DNA from: Allopusillimonas soli
GTDB taxonomy: Bacteria; Pseudomonadota; Gammaproteobacteria; Burkholderiales; Burkholderiaceae_B
Assembly: GCF_004153445.1 (NCBI RefSeq)
Contig: NZ_SDQC01000003.1
Span: 1-64,000, forward strand
Reading direction: 5' to 3'
Length of the DNA: 64,000 nt
The notes below the pieces were generated by a model. The model was given only the letters and a program-made list of their open reading frames with translations. It did no database searches and had not been told where the DNA came from. Positions 17,873 to 26,941 of this stretch are shown here, in pieces; positions within the stretch are counted from its first letter, which is position 1; every line of letters begins with the position of its first letter. The position numbers and the translations under genes are program-made.

Positions 17873-19126
17873 ATGAATCTGAAGCGCACACGCAGGCAGC
17901 ACCTCACCCCGGAGCAGCGCGACGAACGCCGCTCTCTTGGTTATGCGGTAGGCATACATGCCGCCCTTCTCATTTTCATGCTGATCGGGTTCGTGTCCTC
18001 ACCCAAGACACCCAATCCCGTGCAAGTGGAGCTCTGGGCGCGCGGCACGACGCCCACCTCCGCCGAACCTGAAACACAACCCGAAACACAGCCGGCGCCT
18101 GAACAGGCTCAGCCTGAAGAGCCCACGCCGGAACCGGAACCGGAGCCTCAACCGCAACCCGAGCCTGAACCCGAAGTGCAGCCTGAGCCCGAACCCGCGC
18201 CGCCGCCCGCACCACCGGCGCCGCCCGAGGCCGCCGAGCCGGCTCCCGAGCCTGAAGTCGACCCTGACATCGCGCTGGAAAAGGCACGCGAAGAGCGCGA
18301 GAAAAAAGAAGAGGAAGAACGCAAGGCGCTTGCCGCAGAAAGGGCTGCGGAGCAGAAAGCCAAAGAAGAGGCTGAGAAAAAAGCTGAACAGGAGCGCCTG
18401 GCTGCAGAGCAAAAGGCGCGCGAAGAGGCCGAGCTGAAGGCGAAGCAGGAAGCCGAACGCAAGGCCAGGGAAGACGCTGAGAAAAAAGCCAAGGAAGAAG
18501 CCGAGAAGAAGGCTGCTGCCGAAAAGAAGGCCAAGGAAGAGGCTGAGAAAAAGGCCGCCGCCGAGAAGAAGGCCAAGGAAGAAGCCGAGAAAAAGGCTGC
18601 TGCCGAGAAGAAGGCCAAGGAAGAAGCTGAGAAAAAGGCTGCCGCCGAAAAGAAGGCCAAGGAAGAAGCCGCGCGCAAGGCCGCCGCAGAGAAAAAAGCC
18701 AAGGAAGAAGCCGCACGCAAAGCCGCTGCCGAAAAAGCCGCCGCGGAGAAACGCGAAGCGCTGCGTCGAGCCATGCGCAGCGACGCGCTGGGGGCCGCCG
18801 GCATACCCACTGGCAACGCAGACCGCAACCAAGCGGGCGGTGGCGGCGGGGATGGCGGTTATGCCGCCAAGGTCCGCGCATGTGTGCGGCCCAATGTCAT
18901 CTATAACGTACCGCCGCGCCGTGGATCGTCCAACCCGACTGTAAAATACAGGGTACGACTGGCATCGGATGGTACTGTCACGAGCGTGGACATGCGCAGG
19001 TCTTCCGGCAACTCTCGCTTCGATGATGCGGTGTTGAAGGGGCTGCGGGCTTGTTCGCCCTTCCCCAAACCATCATCGGGCAAGTATCCTTCGGAGATCG
19101 AGGGCGACTACCGCATGTACGATTAA
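17873..19126 (+). CDS. tolA: Cell envelope integrity protein TolA
   Basis: A 417-residue inner-membrane anchored protein bridging TolQR and Pal. Domain I is the membrane helix (AVGIHAALLIFMLIGFV). A Pro/Glu-rich stretch (PEPEPEPQPQPEPEPE) follows, then the long alanine-lysine-glutamate coiled helix (domain II) with 14-residue repeats. The C-terminal domain of about 90 residues contains the conserved NPTVKYRVRLASDGTV and ends SEIEGDYRMYD. The start ATG at 17873 is four bases after tolR. The repetitive helix could vary in length between strains. Confidence 0.96.
   Translation: MNLKRTRRQHLTPEQRDERRSLGYAVGIHAALLIFMLIGFVSSPKTPNPVQVELWARGTTPTSAEPETQPETQPAPEQAQPEEPTPEPEPEPQPQPEPEPEVQPEPEPAPPPAPPAPPEAAEPAPEPEVDPDIALEKAREEREKKEEEERKALAAERAAEQKAKEEAEKKAEQERLAAEQKAREEAELKAKQEAERKAREDAEKKAKEEAEKKAAAEKKAKEEAEKKAAAEKKAKEEAEKKAAAEKKAKEEAEKKAAAEKKAKEEAARKAAAEKKAKEEAARKAAAEKAAAEKREALRRAMRSDALGAAGIPTGNADRNQAGGGGGDGGYAAKVRACVRPNVIYNVPPRRGSSNPTVKYRVRLASDGTVTSVDMRRSSGNSRFDDAVLKGLRACSPFPKPSSGKYPSEIEGDYRMYD
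18473..18745 (+). repeat. Tandem 42-bp coding repeats in tolA
   Basis: About five or six degenerate copies of a 42-bp unit encoding KKAKEEAEKKAAAE. They form the alpha-helical stalk of TolA. Copies differ mainly at synonymous or Glu/Arg positions (EAEKK versus EAARK). Confidence 0.8.
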
Positions 19127-19141
19127 CAGGAGATACCCGTT

Positions 19142-20455
19142 ATGGCAGCTGTCATTTCATTTAATCGCGCAACAGTCAGGCAGGGCTGGCGGGCGCTGGC
19201 TTGCGGTCTGGTCATGGCTGCGGCGGGCTTGCTTGCCACACGGCCCGTCCAGGCCCAGTTACGCGTGGACATATCGGGCGTGGGGGCGACGCAGTATCCC
19301 ATCGCCATTGCCGACTTCACCGGCGACCCTCACGGGCAAGCGGTGGGTGAAGTCATCCGCGCCGACCTGACGAGATCCGGGCAGTTCAAGCTCATCAACG
19401 CAACCGGAGCCAACCTGGATGTCAACAGCTCCATCGCCTACGACGATTGGCGCAACCGCGGAGCCGACTACCTGGCCTATGGCTCTATTTCCCAGACCGG
19501 CGGACAATTCAAGGTGGACTACCGCCTCGTGGACTCCGTGCGCCGTACACAACTCGATGGCGTGGCGTTTGCAGGCAACGAAAAAGAGCTCCGCCGCATT
19601 TCTCACCAGATTGCCGACCGCATCTATGAGAAAATCACGGGTGTGCGTGGTGTGTTTTCCACACGGATAGCGTACGTGTTGCAGCGAGGCAACACCTATG
19701 AGTTACAAATTGCTGATGCCGACGGCCAGAATCCCCAAGTCATGCTGCGTTCGCAGCAATCCATCATTTCTCCCGCCTGGTCGCCAGACGGGAAACGCCT
19801 GGCCTACGTCAGTTTCGAGCTTGGCAAACCCGTCGTCTATGTCCAGACCCTGGCCACGGGAAACCGGGTGCCATTGGCAAACTTCAAGGGCAACAATAGC
19901 GCGCCGGCCTGGGCGCCAAACGGCCAGCAGTTGTCCATCGTGCTCTCTCGCGACGGCATATCGCAAATTTACACAATCAATGCCGACGGCTCCAATCTGC
20001 GCCGTGTCATGCGCTCCCCTCTCATCGACACTGAACCCGTCTACACGCCCGACGGCGGATCGCTGGTATTTACCAGTGATCGTGGCGGAAATCCGCAGAT
20101 ATACCAGGTTCCCGTCGGCGGCGGCAACGCGCAACGCCTTACTTTCAGCGGCAGTTACAATATCTCACCCGCAGTCTCGCCTGACGGTAACAAGCTGGTG
20201 TACGTTACACAAAGAGATGGAGCTTTCCGAATTGCAATGCAGGACATGGGGGCTGGCAACGAACAATTGCTTACCGCCGGACCCGATGACGAGTCACCCA
20301 GCTTTGCACCCAACGGAATGCAGGTTCTCTATAGTTCGGTACAAGGAGGCCGCAGTGTACTGGCCGTGACATCGATAGATGGGCGGGTTCGTCAAACGCT
20401 TTCCGCCCTGAATGGCAAGGTCCGTGAACCGACATGGGGACCCTTCATCAATTGA
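19142..20455 (+). CDS. tolB: Tol-Pal system beta-propeller protein TolB
   Basis: A 437-residue periplasmic protein. A signal peptide runs to about residue 39 (ATRPVQAQL). The N-terminal alpha/beta domain (VGATQYPIAIADF) is followed by a C-terminal six-bladed beta propeller made of PD40 repeats such as ISPAWSPDGKRLAYVS, APAWAPNGQQLSIV and SPAVSPDGNKLVYVT. It binds Pal and links it to TolA. It lies 15 bases after tolA, with AGGAG before the start. Confidence 0.97.
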   Translation: MAAVISFNRATVRQGWRALACGLVMAAAGLLATRPVQAQLRVDISGVGATQYPIAIADFTGDPHGQAVGEVIRADLTRSGQFKLINATGANLDVNSSIAYDDWRNRGADYLAYGSISQTGGQFKVDYRLVDSVRRTQLDGVAFAGNEKELRRISHQIADRIYEKITGVRGVFSTRIAYVLQRGNTYELQIADADGQNPQVMLRSQQSIISPAWSPDGKRLAYVSFELGKPVVYVQTLATGNRVPLANFKGNNSAPAWAPNGQQLSIVLSRDGISQIYTINADGSNLRRVMRSPLIDTEPVYTPDGGSLVFTSDRGGNPQIYQVPVGGGNAQRLTFSGSYNISPAVSPDGNKLVYVTQRDGAFRIAMQDMGAGNEQLLTAGPDDESPSFAPNGMQVLYSSVQGGRSVLAVTSIDGRVRQTLSALNGKVREPTWGPFIN

Positions 20456-20487
20456 TTTTTCGTGTGACTCTTTCAAAAGGAACCAAA

Positions 20488-20994
20488 ATGAGCTCGCGCA
20501 TCGCAAAATGTCTTACCATCGCAGCCTTTGCAGCATCCCTTGCTGCCTGCAGCTCGGTACCACTGGACGAATCCGCGAACGGCTCGGGTACGGGCATGGG
20601 TAGTGGATCGGGTGCATCGACCGGACAGGTCATGGATCCGTTCAATCCCCAGAGCCCGCTGGCCCAACAGCGTTCTGTCTACTTCGAGTTTGACAGCTAC
20701 ACAGTGCCCGAGCAGTACCGCAGCATGGTAGAGATGCATTCCTCCTACCTGTCCAGCCATCCGCAACAAAAGGTCCGTGTCGAAGGCAACGCCGACGAGC
20801 GGGGCGGCGCGGAATACAACCTGGCGCTCGGCCAGCGCCGTTCGGAGGCCGTCGCCCGCATGATGAGCCTGCTGGGCGTCAACAGCGACCAGGTTGAGGC
20901 TGTCAGCTTCGGCGAGGAGCGTCCGCGCGCCACCGGCCACACTGAAGCCGATTATGCCGAAAACCGTCGTGCGGACATCGTCTATCAGCGTTAA
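20488..20994 (+). CDS. pal: Peptidoglycan-associated lipoprotein Pal
   Basis: A 168-residue outer-membrane lipoprotein. The signal peptide ends in the lipobox ASLAAC (Cys about residue 17). A Gly/Ser-rich linker leads to the OmpA-like domain with VYFEFDSYTVPEQY and the peptidoglycan-binding block GNADERGGAEYNLALGQRRSEAV, where Asp and Arg contact meso-DAP. The start is ATG at 20488, after AAAGGA; the longer upstream frame overlaps tolB and is not used. Followed by a strong terminator. Confidence 0.97.
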   Translation: MSSRIAKCLTIAAFAASLAACSSVPLDESANGSGTGMGSGSGASTGQVMDPFNPQSPLAQQRSVYFEFDSYTVPEQYRSMVEMHSSYLSSHPQQKVRVEGNADERGGAEYNLALGQRRSEAVARMMSLLGVNSDQVEAVSFGEERPRATGHTEADYAENRRADIVYQR

Positions 20995-21015
20995 TATCCA
21001 TGAGTGGGTAAGCCA

Positions 21016-21048
21016 GGCCGCGGCGGCGCTCCCGCCGCGGCCTTTTTT
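21016..21048 (+). terminator. Strong terminator between pal and cpoB
   Basis: An 11-bp GC-only inverted repeat GGCCGCGGCGG / CCGCCGCGGCC with a five-base loop, followed by six T residues. It ends the main tol-pal transcript just 19 bases before the cpoB start, so cpoB must depend on read-through or on its own promoter. Confidence 0.85.
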
Positions 21049-21066
21049 AATCTGACGGAACCGATA

Positions 21067-21756
21067 ATGAGCGCCTATTCCCTGCCTTTGCGCACACTTG
21101 TGCTGAGCACCGCCTTCTCGCTATCCGCCATGTTCGTGACACCGGCGTTTGCATTTTCCGACGACGAGGCGCGCAGAGCCATCCTCGAGCTGCGTGAACA
21201 AGTCAACAAGTTGACTGAGCAAAGCCGACGCGTCCGCTTGCAACAAGCGGACCAGATCGAAATGCTGCAGCAGGAAATGGCAAAGATGCGCGGCCAGCTC
21301 GAACAACTGAACTGGCAACAGCAATTGGAGCAGCGCTCCAGCACTGATCAGTCTGGCGGCAATACGCCGCAGGTCGCCGACCCTCAGGAGCAAGCGGCCT
21401 TTGAAACGCCTATGGGCCTGTTCCGCGCAGGCAAATACAAGGAAGCCGCAAGCAGCTTCGGCCAATTCCTGCAGGCCTATCCGAACAGCCAGCTTGCCCC
21501 CGAGGCCCGCTTCTATCAAGGCAGCAGCCGCTACGCCAGCAAGGATTTCAAGGAATCCATACAAGGCCTGCAGCAAATGGTGCGCGACACGCCCGACGAC
21601 CCTCGGGCGCCTGACGCCCTGCTGGTCATCGCTGCCAGCCAGATCGAACTGAACGACGTCAAGGGTGCCAAGGCCAGCCTGCAGCGCATCGTCAAGGATT
21701 ATCCTGACACATCGGCTGCGGAAACCGCAAGAAGCCGGCTGAAGCTGCTGCAATAA
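21067..21756 (+). CDS. cpoB: Cell division coordinator CpoB (YbgF)
   Basis: A 229-residue periplasmic protein that couples outer-membrane constriction (Tol-Pal) with peptidoglycan synthesis. A signal peptide ends at about VTPAFAFSDDEARR. A coiled-coil trimerisation segment follows (VNKLTEQSRRVRLQQADQIEML), then a Gln-rich linker and C-terminal TPR repeats (ALLVIAASQIELNDVKGAKASL). The start is ATG at 21067; the longer frame begins before the pal terminator. Its stop overlaps the start of the next gene (TAATG). Confidence 0.95.
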   Translation: MSAYSLPLRTLVLSTAFSLSAMFVTPAFAFSDDEARRAILELREQVNKLTEQSRRVRLQQADQIEMLQQEMAKMRGQLEQLNWQQQLEQRSSTDQSGGNTPQVADPQEQAAFETPMGLFRAGKYKEAASSFGQFLQAYPNSQLAPEARFYQGSSRYASKDFKESIQGLQQMVRDTPDDPRAPDALLVIAASQIELNDVKGAKASLQRIVKDYPDTSAAETARSRLKLLQ

Positions 21757-22589
21757 TGCCGTTTCCCCCCGAGGATCACGTCTGGCCCCAGGAGGGCGGG
21801 GGCCAGCACTACGCAGAGTCCGGCCAGGGCGAGATTCTGCTGCTCATCCATGGATCTCTGTGCGATTATCGCTACTGGCGCTGGCAATATCCCGCGCTTG
21901 GCGAACGCTATCATGTACTTGCCCCTAGCCTGCGCGGCTACTGGCCGCATGCCCAGGCACATCCAGATCCCGCTTTCAGCATTGCCCGGCATGCTCAGGA
22001 CATGGTTGCGCTTATCCGGCAGATGGCGCCTGGCGGCAGCGTGCATGTTCTGGGGCACTCCCGCGGCGCGCAGGTGGCGCTGGAGCTTGCCTTCCAGGCT
22101 CCCGACCTCGTGCGCAGCCTGGCGCTCGCCGATCCGGGCTTTCGGCTCACCGGTGAAACCCAGCGCGTATCGCTGCATAGCGATGTTGCGGAATGGCTGG
22201 AGCGCGGTGAAGTGGAGTCCGCCTTGTCGAATTTTGTTGACGCGGTCAATGGCGCAGGAACATGGCGCCAAATGACATCGTGGTTCAAGTCGATGGCGCG
22301 GGACAACGGACCCACCCTGCTGTCGCAGGCCCAGGAAGCCCATCCAGCCGTGAACCCGCAAAGCGTGGCCGCGCTGCCCTGCCCGCTGCTGTTGATCGGG
22401 GGAGAACAGAGCCCATCCCGCTACCGCAGCCGCATCGACGCCCTGCAGCAGGCATGTCCGGCCGCCCAACGCGAAACAATACCCATGGCGGCCCACGGCA
22501 TGAATCTTGCGAACCCGAGAGCCTTCAACAAGACAGTACTTGAATTCCTGTCAAGCGTCCCCGCCATGCGCACGGACGCGCTGATCTGA
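21756..22589 (+). CDS. Alpha/beta hydrolase
   Basis: A 277-residue alpha/beta-hydrolase fold enzyme. The oxyanion-hole motif LLIHGSL is at about residues 30-36, the nucleophile elbow GHSRGAQ at about 96-102, and a late histidine in MAAHGMN near 247 completes the triad; an acid lies between. No signal peptide. Its ATG overlaps the cpoB stop codon by one base, so it is translationally coupled to cpoB, but this linkage need not mean a role in division. Substrate unknown; ester or C-C hydrolases are both possible. Confidence 0.85.
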   Translation: MPFPPEDHVWPQEGGGQHYAESGQGEILLLIHGSLCDYRYWRWQYPALGERYHVLAPSLRGYWPHAQAHPDPAFSIARHAQDMVALIRQMAPGGSVHVLGHSRGAQVALELAFQAPDLVRSLALADPGFRLTGETQRVSLHSDVAEWLERGEVESALSNFVDAVNGAGTWRQMTSWFKSMARDNGPTLLSQAQEAHPAVNPQSVAALPCPLLLIGGEQSPSRYRSRIDALQQACPAAQRETIPMAAHGMNLANPRAFNKTVLEFLSSVPAMRTDALI

Positions 22590-22650
22590 CATTAGGCCGA
22601 CGAGAGACGGCCACTGTTGCTTGCTGCACGGCATCACGCACGGATACCTG

Positions 22651-23223
22651 CTACTTCACGCGGGCGTTCGCGGGCCTCACCTCGCACTGGGCGCTGGCCT
22701 TCGTGCCGTCATCAAAGAGCAGATCCAGCGTCACTGCATCCCCGACCTTGGGCGCCTGTGTCGCGTCTTCGAGCATGGCATGGTAGCCGCCGGGCTTGAA
22801 CTCCAGCGAGCCGCCTGCGGGAATGGTGATATCGCCCGCCTCGGACATGCTGCTCATACCGTTCTTTTCGGTTGTCTTGTGCAGCATGACCATGCCGTAT
22901 GTGGCGGATCTGGCGCCCGTGAGCTTGATGGCCTGTTTGCCATGGTTATGCACCACAAAGTATCCGCCAGAAGGCGCCGGCGCCGGCAGCGCGCGTATCC
23001 AGCAGCCGGTTACCTCCACAGTGTCGGAGACCTTGGCGTTCGAATCTTCGGAAGACATGCCATGTTGCATGGATCCGTGCCCCGGCATGGCCTGCATGCC
23101 TGCGCCGTCACCATGCGCATGTCCAGCCTGCGCAAGCAGCACCGAGCCTGTGGCACTGAATGCCGCAGGCACAAACAGAAGACTGCCGGCCACAAATAAA
23201 CCGGCAATGAGCATTTTTCTCAT
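22651..23223 (-). CDS. Periplasmic copper chaperone PCu(A)C family protein
   Basis: A 190-residue secreted copper(I) chaperone that helps assemble the CuA site of cytochrome oxidase or supplies copper in the periplasm. A signal peptide (RKMLIAGLFVAGSLLFVP) is followed by a His/Met-rich linker of about 40 residues (HAHGDGAGMQAMPGHGSM). The PCuAC domain shows the copper-binding pattern of Met and His in MVMLHKTTEKNGM and YHAMLED. Start ATG at 23223, preceded by GGGAG. The His/Met linker is an addition to the core domain and may bind extra copper. Confidence 0.88.
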   Translation of the reverse strand: MRKMLIAGLFVAGSLLFVPAAFSATGSVLLAQAGHAHGDGAGMQAMPGHGSMQHGMSSEDSNAKVSDTVEVTGCWIRALPAPAPSGGYFVVHNHGKQAIKLTGARSATYGMVMLHKTTEKNGMSSMSEAGDITIPAGGSLEFKPGGYHAMLEDATQAPKVGDAVTLDLLFDDGTKASAQCEVRPANARVK

Positions 23224-23300
23224 GGAGCGCTCCCAGCAATCCAACAAAATCTTCTCAAGTGTACTATGTCGCATAACGTGTCACTATCGGATTACCCAGC

Positions 23301-23741
23301 ATGACTACCTCCTCGCCCACCGCCCCCGACCCGGCCATTACCGTCGAAGGCTTTCAGGCGCTGCTGCTGTCGCATCATCCGTTTGCCGCGGTGCTTGGTG
23401 CAGATATCATGGAGATTGGCCACGGAACCGCAACACTGCGGCTTCCCGAACGCGATACGCATCAACGGCTGGGCGGCATGATTGCTGGCCCCATGCTAAT
23501 GGGCCTGGCAGACCTTGCCCTGTATGCGGCCGTGGTTGGCGCCACAGGCAATGCTGACGCGGTTACGGCCAGCCTCACCATGAATTTCCTGCGCAAGACG
23601 CCGCCTGGCGGCGTGCTGGCCCATGCCCGTATCCTAAAAACCGGCCGGCTTGCCGCCGGCGAAGTCCTACTGACGCCAGCCTCTGGTGGCGACCCCGTAG
23701 CCCAGGCAATCAGCACCTGGGCCTTGCCGGCGCGCGGCTGA
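23301..23741 (+). CDS. PaaI-family hotdog thioesterase
   Basis: A 146-residue hotdog-fold acyl-CoA thioesterase of the PaaI/YigI type. The family motif region is RLGGMIAGPMLMGLADLALYAAV, with MNFLRKTPPGGVLAHARI forming the second half of the fold. No signal peptide. It is divergent from the PCuAC gene and upstream of, but 116 bases from, an aldo/keto reductase. Its thioester substrate is unknown. Confidence 0.83.
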   Translation: MTTSSPTAPDPAITVEGFQALLLSHHPFAAVLGADIMEIGHGTATLRLPERDTHQRLGGMIAGPMLMGLADLALYAAVVGATGNADAVTASLTMNFLRKTPPGGVLAHARILKTGRLAAGEVLLTPASGGDPVAQAISTWALPARG

Positions 23742-23856
23742 AACCCGCGGCAGCAAGGCCGGCGCCCGTTCCGGCTCACTCGTCCATACCAGACAGGACG
23801 CCGTTTCGTAGGGTATGAATATAAAACAGCTTTGTATGACAGGAAGGAGATAGACC

Positions 23857-24852
23857 ATGCAATACCGCCGTCTGGGCCGCAGTAATCTTCGCGTATCGAC
23901 CCTGTGTCTCGGCACCATGATGTTCAGCGATCAGACACCTCTGGACGAAGCCCGCAACATGGTGGCTTCGGCGCGCGAGCATGGCATCAATTTCATCGAC
24001 ACCGCCGATGTCTATATGCGCGGCGGGTCGGAGGACATGGTGGGCAGGCTGCTGGCTGATCAGCGAAATGACTGGATCCTGGCCACCAAGCTGGGCAACA
24101 GCATGAGCAAGCAGCCCAATCAGAGCCATTACTCCCGCCATTGGATCATGCAGTCGATAAACGACAGCCTGCAGCGCCTGGCCACCGATCATATCGACAT
24201 TCTGTATCTGCACAGAGATTATCCGGAGGAAAATCTGGAGGAAGCCGTACGCGCCCTTGACGACGTGATCCGGTCGGGAAAAGTGCGCGCATTCGGGCTA
24301 TCCAATTTTCGCGGCTGGCGCATTGCGGAAATCATGCGCTTGTGCCAGCAGGCCAATGTGCCACAGCCCGTGGTCTGTCAGCCCTACTACAACCTGCTTA
24401 ACCGTAATCCTGAAGTGGAGATCCTGCCTGCCTGCGGCCACTATGGCCTGGGTGTCGTGCCATACAGCCCTATCGCACGGGGCGTACTTACCGGAAAATA
24501 CCGCCCAGGCGAAGCGCCAGCGGAGGGTACGCGCGCAGGCCGTGGCGACCGCCGCATGATGCAGACCGAATTCCGGGAAGAATCCTTGCGGATCGCGCAA
24601 ACACTCCAACATCACTGCGATGGCCGGGGCATCGCGCTGGCGCACTTTGCAACCGCCTGGGTACTGGCCAACCGCCACATAAGCGCCGTGATTGCGGGCC
24701 CGCGCACACTGGCGCAGCTTGAGGACTACTATCCCGCGCTTGATGTGGAAATCACATCCGAGGAAGAATCGCTGGTCGACAGCCTGGTTGCCCCGGGGCA
24801 TCCATCGACCCCGGGCTACAACGATCCAAGCTATCCATTCTATGGGCGATAG
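23857..24852 (+). CDS. Aldo/keto reductase
   Basis: A 331-residue NADPH-dependent (beta/alpha)8-barrel oxidoreductase. The catalytic tetrad is recognisable: Asp in NFIDTADVYMRG, with the Tyr in the same motif, Lys in ILATKLGN, and His in LYLHRDYPEE. The C-terminal SAVIAGPRTLAQLEDY binds the cofactor phosphate. Start preceded by AAGGAGA. It resembles the YajO/AKR11-14 type acting on sugar or general aldehydes. Followed by a hairpin shared with the convergent transporter operon. Confidence 0.92.
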   Translation: MQYRRLGRSNLRVSTLCLGTMMFSDQTPLDEARNMVASAREHGINFIDTADVYMRGGSEDMVGRLLADQRNDWILATKLGNSMSKQPNQSHYSRHWIMQSINDSLQRLATDHIDILYLHRDYPEENLEEAVRALDDVIRSGKVRAFGLSNFRGWRIAEIMRLCQQANVPQPVVCQPYYNLLNRNPEVEILPACGHYGLGVVPYSPIARGVLTGKYRPGEAPAEGTRAGRGDRRMMQTEFREESLRIAQTLQHHCDGRGIALAHFATAWVLANRHISAVIAGPRTLAQLEDYYPALDVEITSEEESLVDSLVAPGHPSTPGYNDPSYPFYGR

Positions 24853-24871
24853 CCGAGGAATAGCGCGTTAT

Positions 24872-24899
24872 GGCAGTCTCCTGTTAAACGGAGGCTGCC
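24872..24899. terminator. Bidirectional hairpin between aldo/keto reductase and BMP operon
   Basis: Inverted repeat GGCAGTCTCC / GGAGGCTGCC (one mismatch pair) with an eight-base loop, between two convergent stop codons. The flanking T content is modest. Confidence 0.6.
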
Positions 24900-24903
24900 G
24901 GGT

Positions 24904-26013
24904 TTATTGCGTCGGCAGGCTGCCAGCCACGCCTTGCACGTAGTAATTCATTTTGTTCAGCGCTGCATCGTCCAGCGCGCCGGATGCCAGCAAAGTCTTA
25001 CCCTTGTTGTCGACCACAGGGGCTGCGAAGGGGTTGAGTTTGCCGGCGATGATTTCCGCCTTCTTCTCCTCAACCAGCTTGCGTACCTCCTCGGGGACGG
25101 CGTCGCCGAAGCCCTCTATGGCCGTCATGCCGGTGCCCAAGCCGCCCCAGGTCTGGTCGGATTTCCAGGTGCCGTCAAGCACATCCTGAACTTCCTTGGT
25201 GAAATACTTGCCCCAATGATGGGTCACAGCGGCAAGCTGCGCATGGGGGCCGAACTTGCTCATGTCGGAGTGGTAGGCAATGGCGTACTTGCCTTTTTCC
25301 TCGGCAGCCTGCACAGTGGCGGTGGAATCTGTGTGATGGGTCACAATGTCCGCGCCCTGGCCCATGAGCGCCAGCGCGGCGTCGCGTTCCTTGCCTGGAT
25401 CAAACCAGCTGTTAACCCAGATAACATGGACCTGCGCTTTGGGATTGACACTGCGCATGCCGCGCGTGAACGCATTGATGCCCTGCAGGACCTCAGGTAT
25501 GGGAAAGGCGCCCACGTAGCCGGCGATATTGGTCTTCGTCATCTTGCCTGCCACGATGCCGGCGAGATAGCGAGCCTCATAGAACCGCGCATTGGTGGTG
25601 GCCACATTGGGCGCGGTCTTGTAGCCCGTGGAATGCACGAACTTCACGTCGGGAAACTGGCGCGCCACCTTGAGCGTGGGATTCATGAATCCGAAAGACG
25701 TAGTAAAAATGAGCTTGTTGCCTTGCTGCGCCAGATCACGGATGACGCGCTCGGCGTCCGCACCCTCAGGCACATCTTCCACGTACTGCGTCACCACCTT
25801 GCCCTTCATGGCCTCTTCCATCTGGCGGCGGCCTTCATCCTGCTGCCAGCTCCAACCGGCCTCGCCGACCGGACTGACATAAACAAAACCCACTTTCAAC
25901 GGAAGCGCCACCCCGCCGGCGGATGTCTCCGCGGCGAAGGCCGCCGCCGAACACGCCAGGGCCGGGGCCAGGGCCGCCCAACACAATGCTTTTCGTAGCC
26001 GTTTCGATGACAT
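24904..26013 (-). CDS. BMP-family ABC transporter substrate-binding protein (nucleoside/purine)
   Basis: A 369-residue periplasmic binding protein of the basic membrane protein (PnrA/BmpA) family. It has a signal peptide of about 27 residues. The family opening is VGFVYVSPVGEAGWSWQQDEGRRQ, and later blocks AGYVGAFPIPEVLQGINAF and HTDSTATVQAAEEKGKYAIAY line the ligand cleft. Members bind purine nucleosides. It is the last gene of a four-gene operon with an ATPase and two permeases, ten bases from the nearest permease stop. Confidence 0.93.
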   Translation of the reverse strand: MSSKRLRKALCWAALAPALACSAAAFAAETSAGGVALPLKVGFVYVSPVGEAGWSWQQDEGRRQMEEAMKGKVVTQYVEDVPEGADAERVIRDLAQQGNKLIFTTSFGFMNPTLKVARQFPDVKFVHSTGYKTAPNVATTNARFYEARYLAGIVAGKMTKTNIAGYVGAFPIPEVLQGINAFTRGMRSVNPKAQVHVIWVNSWFDPGKERDAALALMGQGADIVTHHTDSTATVQAAEEKGKYAIAYHSDMSKFGPHAQLAAVTHHWGKYFTKEVQDVLDGTWKSDQTWGGLGTGMTAIEGFGDAVPEEVRKLVEEKKAEIIAGKLNPFAAPVVDNKGKTLLASGALDDAALNKMNYYVQGVAGSLPTQ

Positions 26014-26023
26014 GATATATACC

Positions 26024-26941
26024 TCAGGTGTGGGGATTGAAATGCTTGCCGAGTGATGCCGGCATGTTCAGCCTGATCCAGTTTGCGTTTCTGGAGATCA
26101 GGACCAGCACCAGTATCGTTGCAAGGTAAGGTAGCATGGAAAGCAGCTGTGACGCGATGGGAACGCCGCGGGCCTGCATGTAGTAAGTGAGTATGGTAAT
26201 GCCGCCAAACAGATAGGCGCCCGCCAGCACCCGCAGCGGACGCCAGGTTGCGAACGTGGTGAGCGCCAGGGCAATCCACCCGCGCCCTGCCACCATGCCT
26301 TCGACCCACATGGGCGTGTAGACCAGCGACATGAATGCTCCGGCCAGGCCACAACAGGCGCCACCGAACAGCAGTGCGGCCAAACGTATGCATCGCACGT
26401 TGTAGCCCAGCGCATGCGCGGATGACGGCGATTCGCCTACCGCCCGAAGAATCAGGCCTGCTCGCGTGCGATTCAGGAACCAGGCAATAAGGACACACAG
26501 GATGAGCGCCACATAGACCATGGGATGATGCCGAAACAGTGCCTGCCCCAGGAAAGGCAGGTCCTCCAGCACCGGAATGCCGAATTTGCCTGCCTGCAGT
26601 GTTTCACCCACATAGGGCAGGCCCAGATAAGCCGAGGCGCCCACGCCGAACAGGGACAGGGCCAGGCCTGTTGCGACCTGGTTTGCGCCCAACCATACAG
26701 TCAGCCAGGCAAAGAAAGCGGCCAGTAGCATGCCCGCCACCGCGCCCGCCATGAAACCCAATCCAACGCTGCCGCTGTCCAGGGCGGTGGCGAAACCCGC
26801 CACGGCGGCCATGAGCATCATGCCTTCCGAACCGAGATTGATGACGCCGGACTTCTCGTTGACAAGAAGGCCCAGCGCCGCCAACATCAGCGGGGTTCCA
26901 GCCACGATGGCGGAAGCGACGAGCGGCGCCAGTGTTTCCAT
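26024..26941 (-). CDS. Nucleoside-type ABC transporter permease 2
   Basis: A 305-residue inner-membrane permease of the BPD-transp-2 family. It has eight or more hydrophobic segments and the conserved NEKSGVINLGSEGMMLM block early and AGRGWIALAL later. The start METLAPLVASAIVAG at 26941 overlaps the upstream permease stop (TGATG), so the two are translationally coupled. It resembles YufQ/NupQ-type subunits that pair with BMP binding proteins. Confidence 0.92.
   Translation of the reverse strand: METLAPLVASAIVAGTPLMLAALGLLVNEKSGVINLGSEGMMLMAAVAGFATALDSGSVGLGFMAGAVAGMLLAAFFAWLTVWLGANQVATGLALSLFGVGASAYLGLPYVGETLQAGKFGIPVLEDLPFLGQALFRHHPMVYVALILCVLIAWFLNRTRAGLILRAVGESPSSAHALGYNVRCIRLAALLFGGACCGLAGAFMSLVYTPMWVEGMVAGRGWIALALTTFATWRPLRVLAGAYLFGGITILTYYMQARGVPIASQLLSMLPYLATILVLVLISRNANWIRLNMPASLGKHFNPHT

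Noticed and set aside
18473-18745. CRISPR-like tandem repeat
   Set aside because: The 42-bp units are contiguous, in frame and code for the TolA helix, with no spacers.
17976-18881. Antisense open frames across tolA
   Set aside because: Shadow of the repetitive Ala/Lys/Glu stalk of TolA; Leu/Arg/Ser/Phe repeats reflect codon complementarity only.
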